Shown here piece by piece: positions 7,642 through 16,731 of a stretch of 64,000 nucleotides of DNA; the first letter of the stretch is position 1, and the number at the start of each line of letters is the position of its first letter. The notes under the pieces were generated by a model, which had not been told where the DNA came from, did not search any database, and was given only the letters and a program-made list of their open reading frames with translations. A program made the position numbers and the translations under genes. The DNA is from DASQMT01 sp963827335 (lineage in GTDB: Bacteria; Actinomycetota; Thermoleophilia; Solirubrobacterales; Solirubrobacteraceae), in contig CAWHAP010000001.1 in assembly GCA_963827335.1 (NCBI GenBank), positions 180,099-244,098 of the forward strand. The letters are read 5' to 3'.

Positions 7642-10077
7642 CTAGGCTACGTCACTGCCCTCGTCGTCCGGGACGGCGACCGCGTCGCCGCGCTCCTCCA
7701 TCGCCGCGAGCACGCGCGGGACGTCGGCCTCGGAGATCAGCACCTGGCGCGGCTTGGAGCCCTCGTAGCCCGAGATCACGCCGCGGCGCTCGAGCATGTC
7801 GATCAGCCGCCCGGCCCTCGTGTAGCCGAGCCGCAGGCGCCGCTGCAGCATCGACGTCGAGGCGGTCTGCATCTCGGCCACGAGCCGGATCGCGTCGGTC
7901 AGCAGCGGGTCCTCGTCGGGGTCGAAGCCGTCGTCGGGACCCGCGGCGGCCTCCTCCTCCTCGGCCGCCTCGAGCAGCTCCTCGCGGAACTCCGGCTCGC
8001 CCTGCTTGCGCCACTGGTCGGTGAGCTGCTCGATCTGGGCCTCGTCGATGTAGGCGCCCTGGATGCGCTGCAGGCGCGAGGAGCCGACGGGCGCGAACAG
8101 CATGTCGCCCTGGCCGAGCAGGGTCTCGGCGCCGTTCTGGTCGAGGATCACGCGCGAGTCGGTCTGGGAGGACACGGCGAAGGCGATGCGGCTCGGCACG
8201 TTGGCCTTGATCATGCCGGTGATGACGTCGACGCGCGGGCTCTGCGTGGCGAGCACGAGGTGGATGCCGACGGCGCGCGCCTTCTGCGCGAGCCGGATGA
8301 TCGAGTCCTCGACGTCGGCCGGCGCGACCATCATCAGGTCGGCGAGCTCGTCGATGACGCAGAGCACGTACGGCAGCGCCGCCTCCCCGCGGCGCTCGCG
8401 CACCTTGTTCATCTCGATCAGGTTGCGCGTCCGGGCGAGGGCCATGTAGGAGTAGCGCTGCTCCATCTCGCGCACGAGGTTCTGCAGCGCGATCGCGGCC
8501 TGCTTGGGCGACGTGATCACCGGCGTCAGCAGGTGCGGGATCGAGTCGTAGTGGTTGAGCTCGACCTGCTTGGGGTCGACGAGCACGAGGCGCACCTCGT
8601 GGGGCGTGGCCCGCAGCAGGATCGAGGCGAGCATCGCGTTGACGGCGCCCGACTTGCCGGCGCCGGTGGTGCCGGCGACGAGCAGGTGCGGCATCTTCGC
8701 GAGGTCGGCGCCGATCGAGCGGCCCGCGACGTCCTTGCCGAGCCACACCGTGAGCGGCGACCAGCCCTCGGGCGCGTCCTGCATCACGTCGCCGAGGTGG
8801 ACGATCCGGCGGCGCGCGTTGGGGACCTCGACGCCGACGGCCTGCTTGCCGGGGATCGGGGCCAGGATGCGGATGTCGGAGGCGGCGAGCGCGTACGCGA
8901 GGTCATCCTTGAGCTGGGCGACCTTGGCGACCTTGATGCCGGGCGCGAGCCGCAGCTCGTAGCGGGTGATGTGCGGCCCGGCGACCATGCCGATCACGCG
9001 CGCCTCGACGCCGAAGTGGCCGAGCGCCTCGACCAGCTGGGCGGCGACCTTCTCCTGCCCGACCGTGTCCGGGCGGCTCGCGTCGGCGGTCGAGCGGGTC
9101 AGGAACCGCGCCGTGGGCACGGTCCAGACGAAGTCCGGGGAGTCGGTGACCGAGCGGCGCAGGCGGCCCTGCGGCGTCAGGTCCTCGGGCGCCACGTCGA
9201 CCGCGCCGCGCATCACGCCCGGCTCGTCGGTCTCCGGATCCTCGGCGAGCCGGGGCTCGCCGGCGGGCGCCTCGGGGACGGGGTCCGGCGCCTCCTCCTC
9301 GGGGACCGGCTCGAACGCGTCCGTGACGGGCTCCGGGCCCTCCGGCGGCGCGGGCTCGCCGCCCTCGTAGAGGTCCGGGAAGCGGTCCGCGCCCGACCAG
9401 AACTCACGCGCCTCGGACTTCGTGACGGCACTGACCTCGGCCGCCTCGAGCCGGGCGAGCTCCTCGCGGGGGGTGCGGCGGCGCGTGACCGCGGTGCGGA
9501 CCGGCTCGGCGCCCTGGCGCACGGCGCGGCCGGCGTGGGTGACGGAGTCGCCCGTCGCCTTGAGCACCCCGGCCACGCTGGCGCCGGTGAGCAGCAGCAC
9601 GGCGGCCAGGAAGAGGAACACGGCGACGATGTGCGAGCCGACGTCCCCCAGCAGCGAGGACGTCAGCTCGTGCAGCTGCTCGCCGACGAGCCCGCCCTCG
9701 TCGGGCCCGAACCCCAGCGTGCCGGCCTGCAGCCCGAGGCAGCAGGCGACGAACAGGCAGGCGGCGCCGGCCCGGAACGGGCGCACGGTCGGGAGCACGG
9801 GACGCAGCACGAGCACGGCCCCGGCGGCCAGCAGGCCGGCCGGGATCATGTAGTGGACGGCGCCGACGAGATCGCGCAGGCCGCCGACGAGCCCGTCGCC
9901 GGCCCGGCCCCCGTCCCAGCCGAGGTAGATCAGGAACGTCAGGAACACGGCCACGGCCACGAGCGCGAGGCCGATCAGATCCCAGTGGCGCTGCTCGAGT
10001 GCGGGGATGCGGACGCGCCACGCCGACGGCGGCGCGGAGCGGCGAGCGCGCGGCTTGCGGCGTGCGGAAGCGGGCAT
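7642..10077 (-). CDS. ftsK: FtsK/SpoIIIE DNA translocase
   Basis: This 811-residue DNA pump moves chromosomes through the division septum. After a basic N-terminus there are about four membrane helices (residues 30-175), an acidic Pro/Glu-rich linker, the alpha and beta motor domains with Walker A GTTGAGKS and the Walker B region YVLCVIDELADLMM, then a C-terminal gamma winged helix (MLQRRLRLGYTRAGRLIDMLERRGVI) that reads orienting DNA sequences. The start is uncertain. ATG at 10077 leaves 128 bp for divergent promoters. An in-frame ATG at 10203 has a good GGAGG but would abut the start of the response regulator. The gene heads the ftsK-rodZ-cinA-thpR operon. Confidence 0.95.
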   Translation of the reverse strand: MPASARRKPRARRSAPPSAWRVRIPALEQRHWDLIGLALVAVAVFLTFLIYLGWDGGRAGDGLVGGLRDLVGAVHYMIPAGLLAAGAVLVLRPVLPTVRPFRAGAACLFVACCLGLQAGTLGFGPDEGGLVGEQLHELTSSLLGDVGSHIVAVFLFLAAVLLLTGASVAGVLKATGDSVTHAGRAVRQGAEPVRTAVTRRRTPREELARLEAAEVSAVTKSEAREFWSGADRFPDLYEGGEPAPPEGPEPVTDAFEPVPEEEAPDPVPEAPAGEPRLAEDPETDEPGVMRGAVDVAPEDLTPQGRLRRSVTDSPDFVWTVPTARFLTRSTADASRPDTVGQEKVAAQLVEALGHFGVEARVIGMVAGPHITRYELRLAPGIKVAKVAQLKDDLAYALAASDIRILAPIPGKQAVGVEVPNARRRIVHLGDVMQDAPEGWSPLTVWLGKDVAGRSIGADLAKMPHLLVAGTTGAGKSGAVNAMLASILLRATPHEVRLVLVDPKQVELNHYDSIPHLLTPVITSPKQAAIALQNLVREMEQRYSYMALARTRNLIEMNKVRERRGEAALPYVLCVIDELADLMMVAPADVEDSIIRLAQKARAVGIHLVLATQSPRVDVITGMIKANVPSRIAFAVSSQTDSRVILDQNGAETLLGQGDMLFAPVGSSRLQRIQGAYIDEAQIEQLTDQWRKQGEPEFREELLEAAEEEEAAAGPDDGFDPDEDPLLTDAIRLVAEMQTASTSMLQRRLRLGYTRAGRLIDMLERRGVISGYEGSKPRQVLISEADVPRVLAAMEERGDAVAVPDDEGSDVA

Positions 10078-10205
10078 GCGTCCGCAGCGTCTTCGACGGC
10101 GGGCGCCCGGCTCCTTCCCCGGGGCTGTTCGCCCTGCAGGGGCCCGCCTTCCCCGCCGTGCCCGGTTATCTCCCCCTGAGGGTTTCCGCGTACTCTCTGG
10201 CATCT

Positions 10206-10895
10206 ATGGAGGCCTCCGACCGTGCCGTGCGCGTCCTCGTCGTCGAGGACGATCAGGAGATCGCGCAGGTGCTGCAGCGCGCGCTGCGGCTGGAGGGCTA
10301 CGACGTGCGGCTCGCCGGCGACGGGATCACCGCCCTCGACGAGGTGCACGCGTTCCTGCCCGACATCATCGTGCTGGACCTCGGGCTCCCGCGCATGGAC
10401 GGCATCGACGTCGCGCGGCGCCTGCGCAAGGACGAGGACGACACGCCGATCCTCATGCTGACGGCCCGCGACGCGCTCGACGCGCGCGTGGAGGGCCTCG
10501 ACGTCGGCGCCGACGACTACCTCGTCAAGCCGTTCGAGCGCCAGGAGCTGCTGGCGCGGATGCGCGCGCTCCTGCGCCGCCGCCCGCCCCGCGGGATGGC
10601 GCCGCTGCGCGTCGGCGACCTCACGCTCAACCCCGACACCCACGAGGTGCGGCGCGGCGAGCGCGAGATCGAGCTCACCCAGCGCGAGTTCGAGCTGCTC
10701 GAGTACCTCATGCGCAACGAGCGCCTGGTGATCTCGCGCCAGAAGCTGCTCGACGAGGTCTGGGGCTACGACCCGTTCTCGATCACGAACACGATCGAGG
10801 TGTTCGTGTCCAACCTGCGGAGGAAGCTGGAAGCCGGTGGCGAGCCCAGGCTCCTTCATACGGTCCGCGGCGCGGGCTACGTCCTCCGCGTATAA
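10206..10895 (+). CDS. OmpR/PhoB family response regulator
   Basis: The 229-residue DNA-binding response regulator has a receiver domain at about residues 8-120 (LVVEDDQEIAQVL; phospho-acceptor Asp in IIVLDLGLPRMDG; conserved Lys in YLVKPF) and a winged-helix effector domain at about 130-228 (LTQREFELLEYLMRNERLVISRQKLL, ending RGAGYVLRV). It overlaps the following sensor kinase by 59 bases and forms a two-component system with it. ATG at 10206 fits the domain boundary. There is no clear ribosome binding site; a TACTCT box ends nine bases upstream, so a short or leaderless transcript is possible. The signal is unknown. Confidence 0.93.
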   Translation: MEASDRAVRVLVVEDDQEIAQVLQRALRLEGYDVRLAGDGITALDEVHAFLPDIIVLDLGLPRMDGIDVARRLRKDEDDTPILMLTARDALDARVEGLDVGADDYLVKPFERQELLARMRALLRRRPPRGMAPLRVGDLTLNPDTHEVRRGEREIELTQREFELLEYLMRNERLVISRQKLLDEVWGYDPFSITNTIEVFVSNLRRKLEAGGEPRLLHTVRGAGYVLRV

Positions 10896-12273
10896 GCGGC
10901 TGCCGATCCGCTGGCGCCTCGCCGGCGGCTCCGCGACGCTGACGCTGGTGATCCTGCTCGGCTTCGCCGCGATCGTCGGCGTGCTGACGACGCGGCAGAT
11001 CGAGAACGACTTCGAGCGCGACGTCGAGGACGCCGCCGCCTACCTGCAGCGCTCCGTGCGGCCGCGGATCCAGATCGACGAGGAGGGCTTCTTCCAGCGC
11101 TACGTCTGGTCGCCGCTGGCCAAGGGCAGCCCGGACCTCGACACGTACGCGGCGAGCCAGAACGCGGTCATCCGGCTCGTCGCCAAGGACGGCACGGTGC
11201 TCACGGCGACGGCGAACGCCCCGTACCTGCTGCCGCCGCGCGCCGAGACGCAGGAGTGGGACGGGTTCCTGATCGAGTCGCGCCCGGTCCCGCTCGGCAA
11301 CGGCGTGTTCTACGTCCAGTACGCGCGCAAGCTGTCCGACGTCAAGGCGACGGCGAACCGCGTGCGCGTGTTCCTCGGCCTCGGCGTGCTCGGCGGCGCC
11401 GCGCTGGCGCTGCTGGCCGGCCTGGCCACCGCGACGCGCGCCATGGCGCCGATCACGCGGCTGACGGACACCACCCGCGCGATCGCGCGCACGCGCGACC
11501 CGTCGCTGACCATCCCGCACCCCGAGTCGCGCGACGAGGTGTCCGAGCTGGCGCTGACCCTGGAGAGCATGCTCGGCGCGCTCAACGAGGCGCGCAACGA
11601 GGCGGAGGCCACGCTCGCGCGCCAGCGCCAGTTCGTCGCCGACGCCTCGCACGAGCTGCGCACGCCGCTCACCTCCGTGCTGGCCAACCTCGAGCTGCTC
11701 GAGATGGAGCTCGAGGGCGAGTCGCGCGAGGCCGCGGCGTCCGCGCTGCGCTCGTCGCGGCGGATGCGCCGCCTGGTCGCCGACCTGCTCCTGCTCGCGC
11801 GCGCGGACGCCGGGCGCGTCGCCGCGCACGGGCCCGTCGACCTCGCGTCCGTGGTGGCCGAGGCCGCCGGCGAGCTCGAGCCGGTGGCCGGCGACCACGA
11901 GATCAGCGTCGCCGCCCAGCCCGGCGCGGAGGTCGAGGGCGTGCGCGACGAGCTGCACCGGCTCACGCTGAACCTGCTCGAGAACGCCCTGCGGCACACC
12001 GCCCCGGGGACCACCGTGGAGGCCACGGTCGAGCGGATCAACGGCGAGGTGGTGCTGGCCGTCGAGGACGACGGGCCGGGCATCCCGGCCGAGCTGCGCG
12101 ACAAGGTCTTCGAGCGCTTCTTCCGCGGCGCCGGGGACCGCAGCGGCTCCAGCGGGCTCGGGCTCTCGATCGTGCGCGCCGTCGCGCAGTCCCACGCGGG
12201 CACGGTCGAGCTCGAGGAGCCGCTCGACGGGCGCGGCGCCCGCTTCGTCGTGCGTCTGCCCGCGCGCGGCTGA
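10837..12273 (+). CDS. Membrane sensor histidine kinase
   Basis: The 478-residue kinase partners the upstream regulator. Transmembrane helix 1 lies at about 34-51, a sensor loop at 52-175, helix 2 at about 177-199, then HAMP (200-255), HisKA with the phospho-acceptor H272 (FVADASHELRTPLTS), and HATPase with N383 (NLLENALRHT), DDGPGIP and SSGLGLSIVRAVA. GTG at 10837 lies inside the regulator gene and has GGAGGAAG about ten bases upstream; no other start precedes helix 1. The sensed signal cannot be told from the loop sequence. The gene ends 84 bases before cheW, but a separate promoter appears to start the chemotaxis operon. Confidence 0.93.
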   Translation: MASPGSFIRSAARATSSAYKRLPIRWRLAGGSATLTLVILLGFAAIVGVLTTRQIENDFERDVEDAAAYLQRSVRPRIQIDEEGFFQRYVWSPLAKGSPDLDTYAASQNAVIRLVAKDGTVLTATANAPYLLPPRAETQEWDGFLIESRPVPLGNGVFYVQYARKLSDVKATANRVRVFLGLGVLGGAALALLAGLATATRAMAPITRLTDTTRAIARTRDPSLTIPHPESRDEVSELALTLESMLGALNEARNEAEATLARQRQFVADASHELRTPLTSVLANLELLEMELEGESREAAASALRSSRRMRRLVADLLLLARADAGRVAAHGPVDLASVVAEAAGELEPVAGDHEISVAAQPGAEVEGVRDELHRLTLNLLENALRHTAPGTTVEATVERINGEVVLAVEDDGPGIPAELRDKVFERFFRGAGDRSGSSGLGLSIVRAVAQSHAGTVELEEPLDGRGARFVVRLPARG

Positions 12274-12291
12274 CATCCGGCGATCCGGCGC

Positions 12292-12318
12292 TCAAGCGCC
12301 GCCCGCGGCTGCCGATTC
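12292..12318 (+). promoter_or_regulatory. Candidate sigma-28 (FliA/WhiG-type) promoter of chemotaxis operon
   Basis: TCAAGCGC (12292-12299) and GCCGATTC (12311-12318) are separated by exactly 11 bases. The flagellar sigma-28 consensus is TAAAGTTT-N11-GCCGATAA, so the -10 element matches at six of eight positions and the spacing is exact, while the -35 is weak. The predicted start near 12325 leaves a 33-base leader before cheW. Use of such a sigma factor in this organism is inference. Confidence 0.5.
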
Positions 12319-12357
12319 ACCAATCGCACCGCTCATCCGCCTGCAAAGGGGCTGCCC

Positions 12358-12801
12358 ATGTCCGAATCCTCCACCTCCCAACAGCTCGTCGTCTTCTCGC
12401 TCGGTGCGGAGGAGTACGCCCTCCCGATCGCGGCGGTGCACGAGATCATCCGCTTCACCGAGCCCCGCTCCGTCGCCTCCGAGGTGGCGTGGATCCGCGG
12501 CGTGATCGGCCTGCGCGGCAAGATCATCCCGATCTTCGACCTCGCCGCACGGCTCGAGCTCCCGACGGACAGCGTGCCCGGCAAGATCGTCATCCTCGAG
12601 ACCGGCACGGGCCAGGTCGGCGTCATGGTCGACGAGGTCGAGGAGGTCCTGACGACCGACGCGAGCCAGCTCGAGCCGGTCCCGACGGCCAGCTCCCAGA
12701 CGATCGAGGCGATCGCCAAGATCGGCGACCGCCTGGTCATCCTCCTCAACCCCGAGGGCCTGTTCGCGGCCTCGCCGGTGCCCGACGAGATCGCCGCCTA
12801 G
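12358..12801 (+). CDS. cheW: Chemotaxis coupling protein CheW
   Basis: The 147-residue CheW docks the CheA kinase to chemoreceptors on the inner membrane face. It is a single two-subdomain SH3-like fold: QQLVVFSLGAEEYALPIAAVHEIIR at 6-30, WIRGVIGLRGKIIPIFDLAARL at about 45-66, and VMVDEVEEVL near 90. AAAGGGG lies upstream of the ATG. It is the first gene of a compact operon that continues with cheB six bases later. The window has no methyl-accepting receptor gene, so the receptors must be encoded elsewhere. Confidence 0.96.
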   Translation: MSESSTSQQLVVFSLGAEEYALPIAAVHEIIRFTEPRSVASEVAWIRGVIGLRGKIIPIFDLAARLELPTDSVPGKIVILETGTGQVGVMVDEVEEVLTTDASQLEPVPTASSQTIEAIAKIGDRLVILLNPEGLFAASPVPDEIAA

Positions 12802-12807
12802 GCACCG

Positions 12808-13887
12808 ATGGCCCGTCCCGAGACCACCGCGCCGGTCGCCAGCCGCGTCGTCGTCGCCGACGACTCGCGGCTGATGCGCCGCATGCTCGCCGATGCCCTG
12901 CAGCGTCAGGGCTTCGACGTCGTCGGCACCGCCGCCGACGGCGACGAGGCGCTCGTGCTGTGCCGCGAGCAGCGCCCGGACGCCCTCACGCTCGACCTGC
13001 ACATGCCCGGCCTGGACGGCCTCGGCGTGCTGCGGGCGCTGCGCGACGGCAAGGCCGAGCCGGTGCCGGTCGTCGTGGTCTCCGCCTTCTCCCCCGCGCA
13101 CGGCGCCTACGCCGTGGACGCCCTCGCCGAGGGCGCGTTCGAGCTGGTCGCCAAGCCGGCGCTGGGCGAGCCGCTCGAGACGTTCACCAGCGAGCTGGGC
13201 CGCAAGGTCCGCGAGGCCGCCCACGCCGGGCGCGTGCGCCGTGCGCCCGCGCTGCGGGTCGCCCCGCGCCGTCCCGCCCCGGTCCCCGCGGCGCCCCGGC
13301 CGGCGCTCGGCGCGCGCCGGACCGGCAGGAGCACCCTGCTCATCATCGCCTCCTCGACGGGCGGCCCCCGCGCGCTCGGCGCCCTCGTCCCCCACCTCCC
13401 GGCCTCGATCGGCGCCGGCGCCCTGCTCGTGCAGCACATGCCCGCCGGCTTCACCGCCTCGCTGGCGACCCGGCTCGACGGCGCGAGCGCCGTCGGCGTG
13501 CGCGAGGCGCGCACGGGCGACCTGCTCGACCCCGGCGCGATCCTCGTCGCGCCCGGCGGCAAGCACCTGCGGCTCTCCGACGATCGCCGGGTCCGCCTGG
13601 CCGACGACGCCCCCGAGGGCGGCCTCAAGCCGCGCGCCGACTTCACCATCGCCGACGCCGCCCGCCTCTTCGGCCGCCGCGTCCTGCTCGTCGTGCTCAC
13701 CGGCATGGGCAAGGACGGCCTCGAGGGCGCCGCCGCCGTCAAGGCGGCCGGCGGCCGCGTGCTCGTCGAGGCCGAGTCCACGTGCACCGTCTACGGGATG
13801 CCCCGCGCGGTGGCCGAGGCGGGCCTGGCCGACGCCGTCCTCCCGCTCGACCAGCTCGCCGGCGCGATCGCGAAGGAGCTCGCATGA
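12808..13887 (+). CDS. cheB: Chemotaxis methylesterase/glutamine deamidase CheB
   Basis: The 359-residue CheB removes methyl groups from receptor glutamates and deamidates receptor glutamines. The receiver domain covers residues 12-130, with the acidic pair in VVADDSRLMRR and phospho-acceptor D63 (LTLDLHMPG). A Pro/Arg-rich linker leads to the catalytic domain (about 175-355), with nucleophile S183 (ASSTGGP), H210 (VQHMPAGFT) and D303 (TGMGKDG), the full esterase triad. Its TGA overlaps the cheR ATG, so the opposing methylation enzymes are translationally coupled. Confidence 0.97.
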   Translation: MARPETTAPVASRVVVADDSRLMRRMLADALQRQGFDVVGTAADGDEALVLCREQRPDALTLDLHMPGLDGLGVLRALRDGKAEPVPVVVVSAFSPAHGAYAVDALAEGAFELVAKPALGEPLETFTSELGRKVREAAHAGRVRRAPALRVAPRRPAPVPAAPRPALGARRTGRSTLLIIASSTGGPRALGALVPHLPASIGAGALLVQHMPAGFTASLATRLDGASAVGVREARTGDLLDPGAILVAPGGKHLRLSDDRRVRLADDAPEGGLKPRADFTIADAARLFGRRVLLVVLTGMGKDGLEGAAAVKAAGGRVLVEAESTCTVYGMPRAVAEAGLADAVLPLDQLAGAIAKELA

Positions 13888-14735
13888 GCATCCAGGACAC
13901 GCGGCACACCGGCGTTCCCAAGTTCCCCGCCCTCGTCGCGCCGCCGTCGCCCCCGGCCGCGCCCGGCGCGGACGACTTCACGCCGTTCTGCGAGGCCGTC
14001 CGCGCGATCTGCGGCGTCGACCTGCTCCAGTACAAGCGCGCCCAGATGGAGCGCCGGATCCGCACCTGGATGGCGCGCCGCGGCACCGAGGACCTGGCCG
14101 AGTACGCGCGCCGCCTGCGCGCCGACGCCGACGAGCTCGACGCCTTCCTGGACCGCGTGACCATCAACGTCTCCCAGCTCTGGCGCCATCCGGAGCAGTG
14201 GACGGCGATCGCCGGCACGATCCTGCCCGAGCTGGCCGAGGCGAACCGCGGCCGCGTGCGCGCCTGGAGCGCCGGCTGCTCCTACGGCGCGGAGGCCTAC
14301 ACGCTCGCCGCCGTCTGCCGCGAGTCGATCCCCTCCGCGCGCGTCGAGATCAAGGGCACCGACCTCGACCACCGCATGGTGGCCCGCGCCCGCCAGGGCA
14401 CGTTCTCCGCCGAGGACGCCCGCGGCGCCCCGCAGCAGTCGGTGGACCGCTGGTTCCCGGGCGGCCAGGCCGTCGAGGAGCTGCGCCGGATGGTGTCGTT
14501 CGAGCGCGGCGACCTGCTGCGCATGCCGGTGCCGCGCGACGCCTACGACCTCGTCATGTGCCGCAACACGGTCATCTACTTCACCGAGGACGTCCGCGAC
14601 GCGCTCCACGAGCGCCTCGTGGCGGCCCTCAAGCCCGGCGGCTACCTGGTCGTGGGCACGTCCGAGCGCGTCGCGGACCCCCGCGCGCTCGGCCTCACCT
14701 CCCCGTTCCACTTCATCTACCGCAAGGGCCTCTGA
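13884..14735 (+). CDS. cheR: Chemotaxis receptor methyltransferase CheR
   Basis: The 283-residue CheR methylates receptor glutamates with S-adenosylmethionine. An N-terminal helical domain (about 30-100) precedes the methyltransferase fold, with the cofactor loop AWSAGCSYGAEAYTLA, the acidic strand IKGTDLD and the MCRNTVIYF motif. The segment before the cofactor loop reads NVSQLWRHPEQW where many CheR proteins have TxFFR, a family variant that keeps the Arg. The ATG overlaps the cheB stop (ATGA) and the stop overlaps the cheA start (TGATG). An extra 25 residues rich in Pro and Ala precede the domain. Confidence 0.96.
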   Translation: MSIQDTRHTGVPKFPALVAPPSPPAAPGADDFTPFCEAVRAICGVDLLQYKRAQMERRIRTWMARRGTEDLAEYARRLRADADELDAFLDRVTINVSQLWRHPEQWTAIAGTILPELAEANRGRVRAWSAGCSYGAEAYTLAAVCRESIPSARVEIKGTDLDHRMVARARQGTFSAEDARGAPQQSVDRWFPGGQAVEELRRMVSFERGDLLRMPVPRDAYDLVMCRNTVIYFTEDVRDALHERLVAALKPGGYLVVGTSERVADPRALGLTSPFHFIYRKGL

Positions 14736-16717
14736 TGGACATCTCCGAGTACCTCCCGATGTTCCTCGCCGAGGGCCGCGAGCACCTCCAGGAGCTCAAC
14801 CTCGCCGTGGTCCGGATCGAGGAGACGCCCGACGACCCCGCGACGGTCGACGAGATCTTCCGCATCGCGCACTCGCTGAAGGGCATGAGCGCGACGATGG
14901 GCTTCGCGGGCATGGCGGCGCTCACGCACGAGATGGAGGACGTCTTCGAGCTCCTGCGCCAGCGCAAGGACGGCCTCGGCCGCGACGCCGTGACCGTGCT
15001 CCTGCGCTGCCTGGACGCGCTGTCGGAGGCCGTCGACGCGATCGAGGCCGACGGCACCGAGCAGATCGTCCCCGAGCCCCTGATCGCCGAGCTGCGCGGC
15101 CTCGTCCGCGACCGGACGCCCGACCAGGCGGCCGACCGCACCGGCGACCCCGCCGACGTCGCCGCCGAGGCGCTCGCCATCGTCGGCGACCAGCGCGTCG
15201 TGCGGATCGACGTGCAGCTGTCCGACGACGTGCAGATGCCGGCCGTGCGCGCGTACATGGTGCTGTCCGCCATCGCCGAGAAGGGCGAGATCGTCTCGTC
15301 CGCCCCGATGCCCGACAAGGTCGACGCGTTCGACGGCAGCGAGGTCCACATCTGGCTCGCCACCGACGAGCCCGAGGACGCGCTGATGTCCCTCGCCGGG
15401 TCGGTGCCCGACGTGGCCGCCGTCCAGGCGGTCGTCCTGGTGACCGCCGAAGAGCGCGACGCCGCCGAGGTGGCCGAGGTCGCCGTCGCCGCGGCCGCCG
15501 GGCCCGGCGGCCCGAGCGCCGGCCACAAGACGAAGGGCGCCTCCACGGTCCGCGTCGACGCCGAGCGGCTCGACCAGCTCATGCACTACATGGGTGAGCT
15601 CGTCCTGCACCGCACGCAGGTCGAGAGCCTCGCGGCCCAGGCCGACGTGCCCGGCCTCTCGCAGGCGATGCAGAACCTCACGCGCACCTCCCACGCCCTC
15701 CAGCAGATGGTCATGCAGGTCCGCATGATCCCCGTGGAGGCCGTCTTCCTGCGCTTCCCGCGCCTCGTGCGCGACCTCTCGACCAAGCTCGACAAGCAGG
15801 TCGAGCTCAAGCTGGTCGGCAAGCAGACCGAGCTCGACCGCACCGTGGTCGACGCGCTGGGCGACCCGCTCGTGCACCTCGTGCGCAACGCGCTCGACCA
15901 CGGGCTGGAGTCCGTCGAGGAGCGCGTCGCCGCCGGCAAGCCCGCCACGGGCACGCTCGAGATCTCCGCCCGCCACGCCGGCGGCAACGTGATCATCTCC
16001 GTGCGCGACGACGGCGCGGGCATCGACCCCGCCCGGGTGGCCCGCAAGGCCGCCGAGCGCGGCGTGATCCCGGCCGACGCGGTCGACGCGATCGACGCGA
16101 AGGCCGCCGCCGAGCTGCTCTTCCACCCCGGCTTCTCCACCGCCGAGGTCACGTCGGACATCTCCGGCCGCGGCGTCGGCATGGACGCGGTCCGCACGAC
16201 CGTCCGCGAGCTGGGCGGCGAGGTGCTCCTCGCGTCCGAGCTCGGCCAGGGCACGACGGCGCAGATCCGCCTGCCGCTGACGCTCGCGATCATGGCCGCG
16301 ATGCTCGTCGAGATCGACGGCCGGCCGTTCGCGGTCCCGATCGACCGGATCGAGCGCACCGTGCGGCTCGCCGACCACGCGGTCCGCTCCGTGGCCGGCG
16401 CCAAGATGCTCGTCATGCGCGACGGCGTGCTGCCGATCGTCGACGGCGGCAAGCGCCTGTGCCGCGTGCCCACGCCCGACGCCGATCACGGCGTCATCGT
16501 GCGCACGGCCGACGCGCGGCTCGTGCTCTCCGTGACGCGCCTCGTGGGTCAGCGCGAGCTCGTCACCCGCCCGCTGCCGGCCGAGGTGGCCGAGCGCGCG
16601 GCCCTGACCGGCGGCGCCGTGCTCGCCGACGGCCAGATCGCCCTCATCGTGGACTGCGACGCGCTCGGCGAGGGCGCCGCGCCCCGCGTCACCGCCCCCG
16701 CCCTCGCCCTCGCCTGA
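14735..16717 (+). CDS. cheA: Chemotaxis histidine kinase CheA
   Basis: The 660-residue CheA is the central kinase of chemotaxis. P1 (residues 1-110) holds the phosphorylated H46 (RIAHSLKGMSATMGF). A P2-like regulator-docking region spans about 140-240. The dimerisation domain P3 starts VRVDAERLDQLMHYMGELVLHRT. The ATP-binding P4 has HLVRNALDHG, DDGAGIDP and ISGRGVGMDAVR, and the CheW-like P5 begins about residue 520 (MAAMLVEIDGRPFAVPIDRIERTVR). All catalytic motifs are intact. It signals to the CheY encoded at the end of the same operon and to CheB. The start overlaps the cheR stop. Confidence 0.97.
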   Translation: MDISEYLPMFLAEGREHLQELNLAVVRIEETPDDPATVDEIFRIAHSLKGMSATMGFAGMAALTHEMEDVFELLRQRKDGLGRDAVTVLLRCLDALSEAVDAIEADGTEQIVPEPLIAELRGLVRDRTPDQAADRTGDPADVAAEALAIVGDQRVVRIDVQLSDDVQMPAVRAYMVLSAIAEKGEIVSSAPMPDKVDAFDGSEVHIWLATDEPEDALMSLAGSVPDVAAVQAVVLVTAEERDAAEVAEVAVAAAAGPGGPSAGHKTKGASTVRVDAERLDQLMHYMGELVLHRTQVESLAAQADVPGLSQAMQNLTRTSHALQQMVMQVRMIPVEAVFLRFPRLVRDLSTKLDKQVELKLVGKQTELDRTVVDALGDPLVHLVRNALDHGLESVEERVAAGKPATGTLEISARHAGGNVIISVRDDGAGIDPARVARKAAERGVIPADAVDAIDAKAAAELLFHPGFSTAEVTSDISGRGVGMDAVRTTVRELGGEVLLASELGQGTTAQIRLPLTLAIMAAMLVEIDGRPFAVPIDRIERTVRLADHAVRSVAGAKMLVMRDGVLPIVDGGKRLCRVPTPDADHGVIVRTADARLVLSVTRLVGQRELVTRPLPAEVAERAALTGGAVLADGQIALIVDCDALGEGAAPRVTAPALALA

Positions 16718-16731
16718 AGAGAGGAAGCTCC

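Noticed and set aside
10078..10203. FtsK start at ATG 10203
   Set aside because: It has a good ribosome binding site, but it would abut the response regulator start and add a very basic low-complexity tail. It remains possible; the shorter form was used.
9999..10205. Upstream extension of the response regulator
   Set aside because: The added 69 residues are Arg/Ala-rich and cover the antisense of the ftsK start; the receiver domain begins just after ATG 10206.
11256..14734. A long frame crossing the kinase, cheW and cheB genes
   Set aside because: Only its last 283 codons (cheR) are real; the rest lies out of frame within recognised genes. The frame at 12893-16717 likewise contains only cheA as real sequence.
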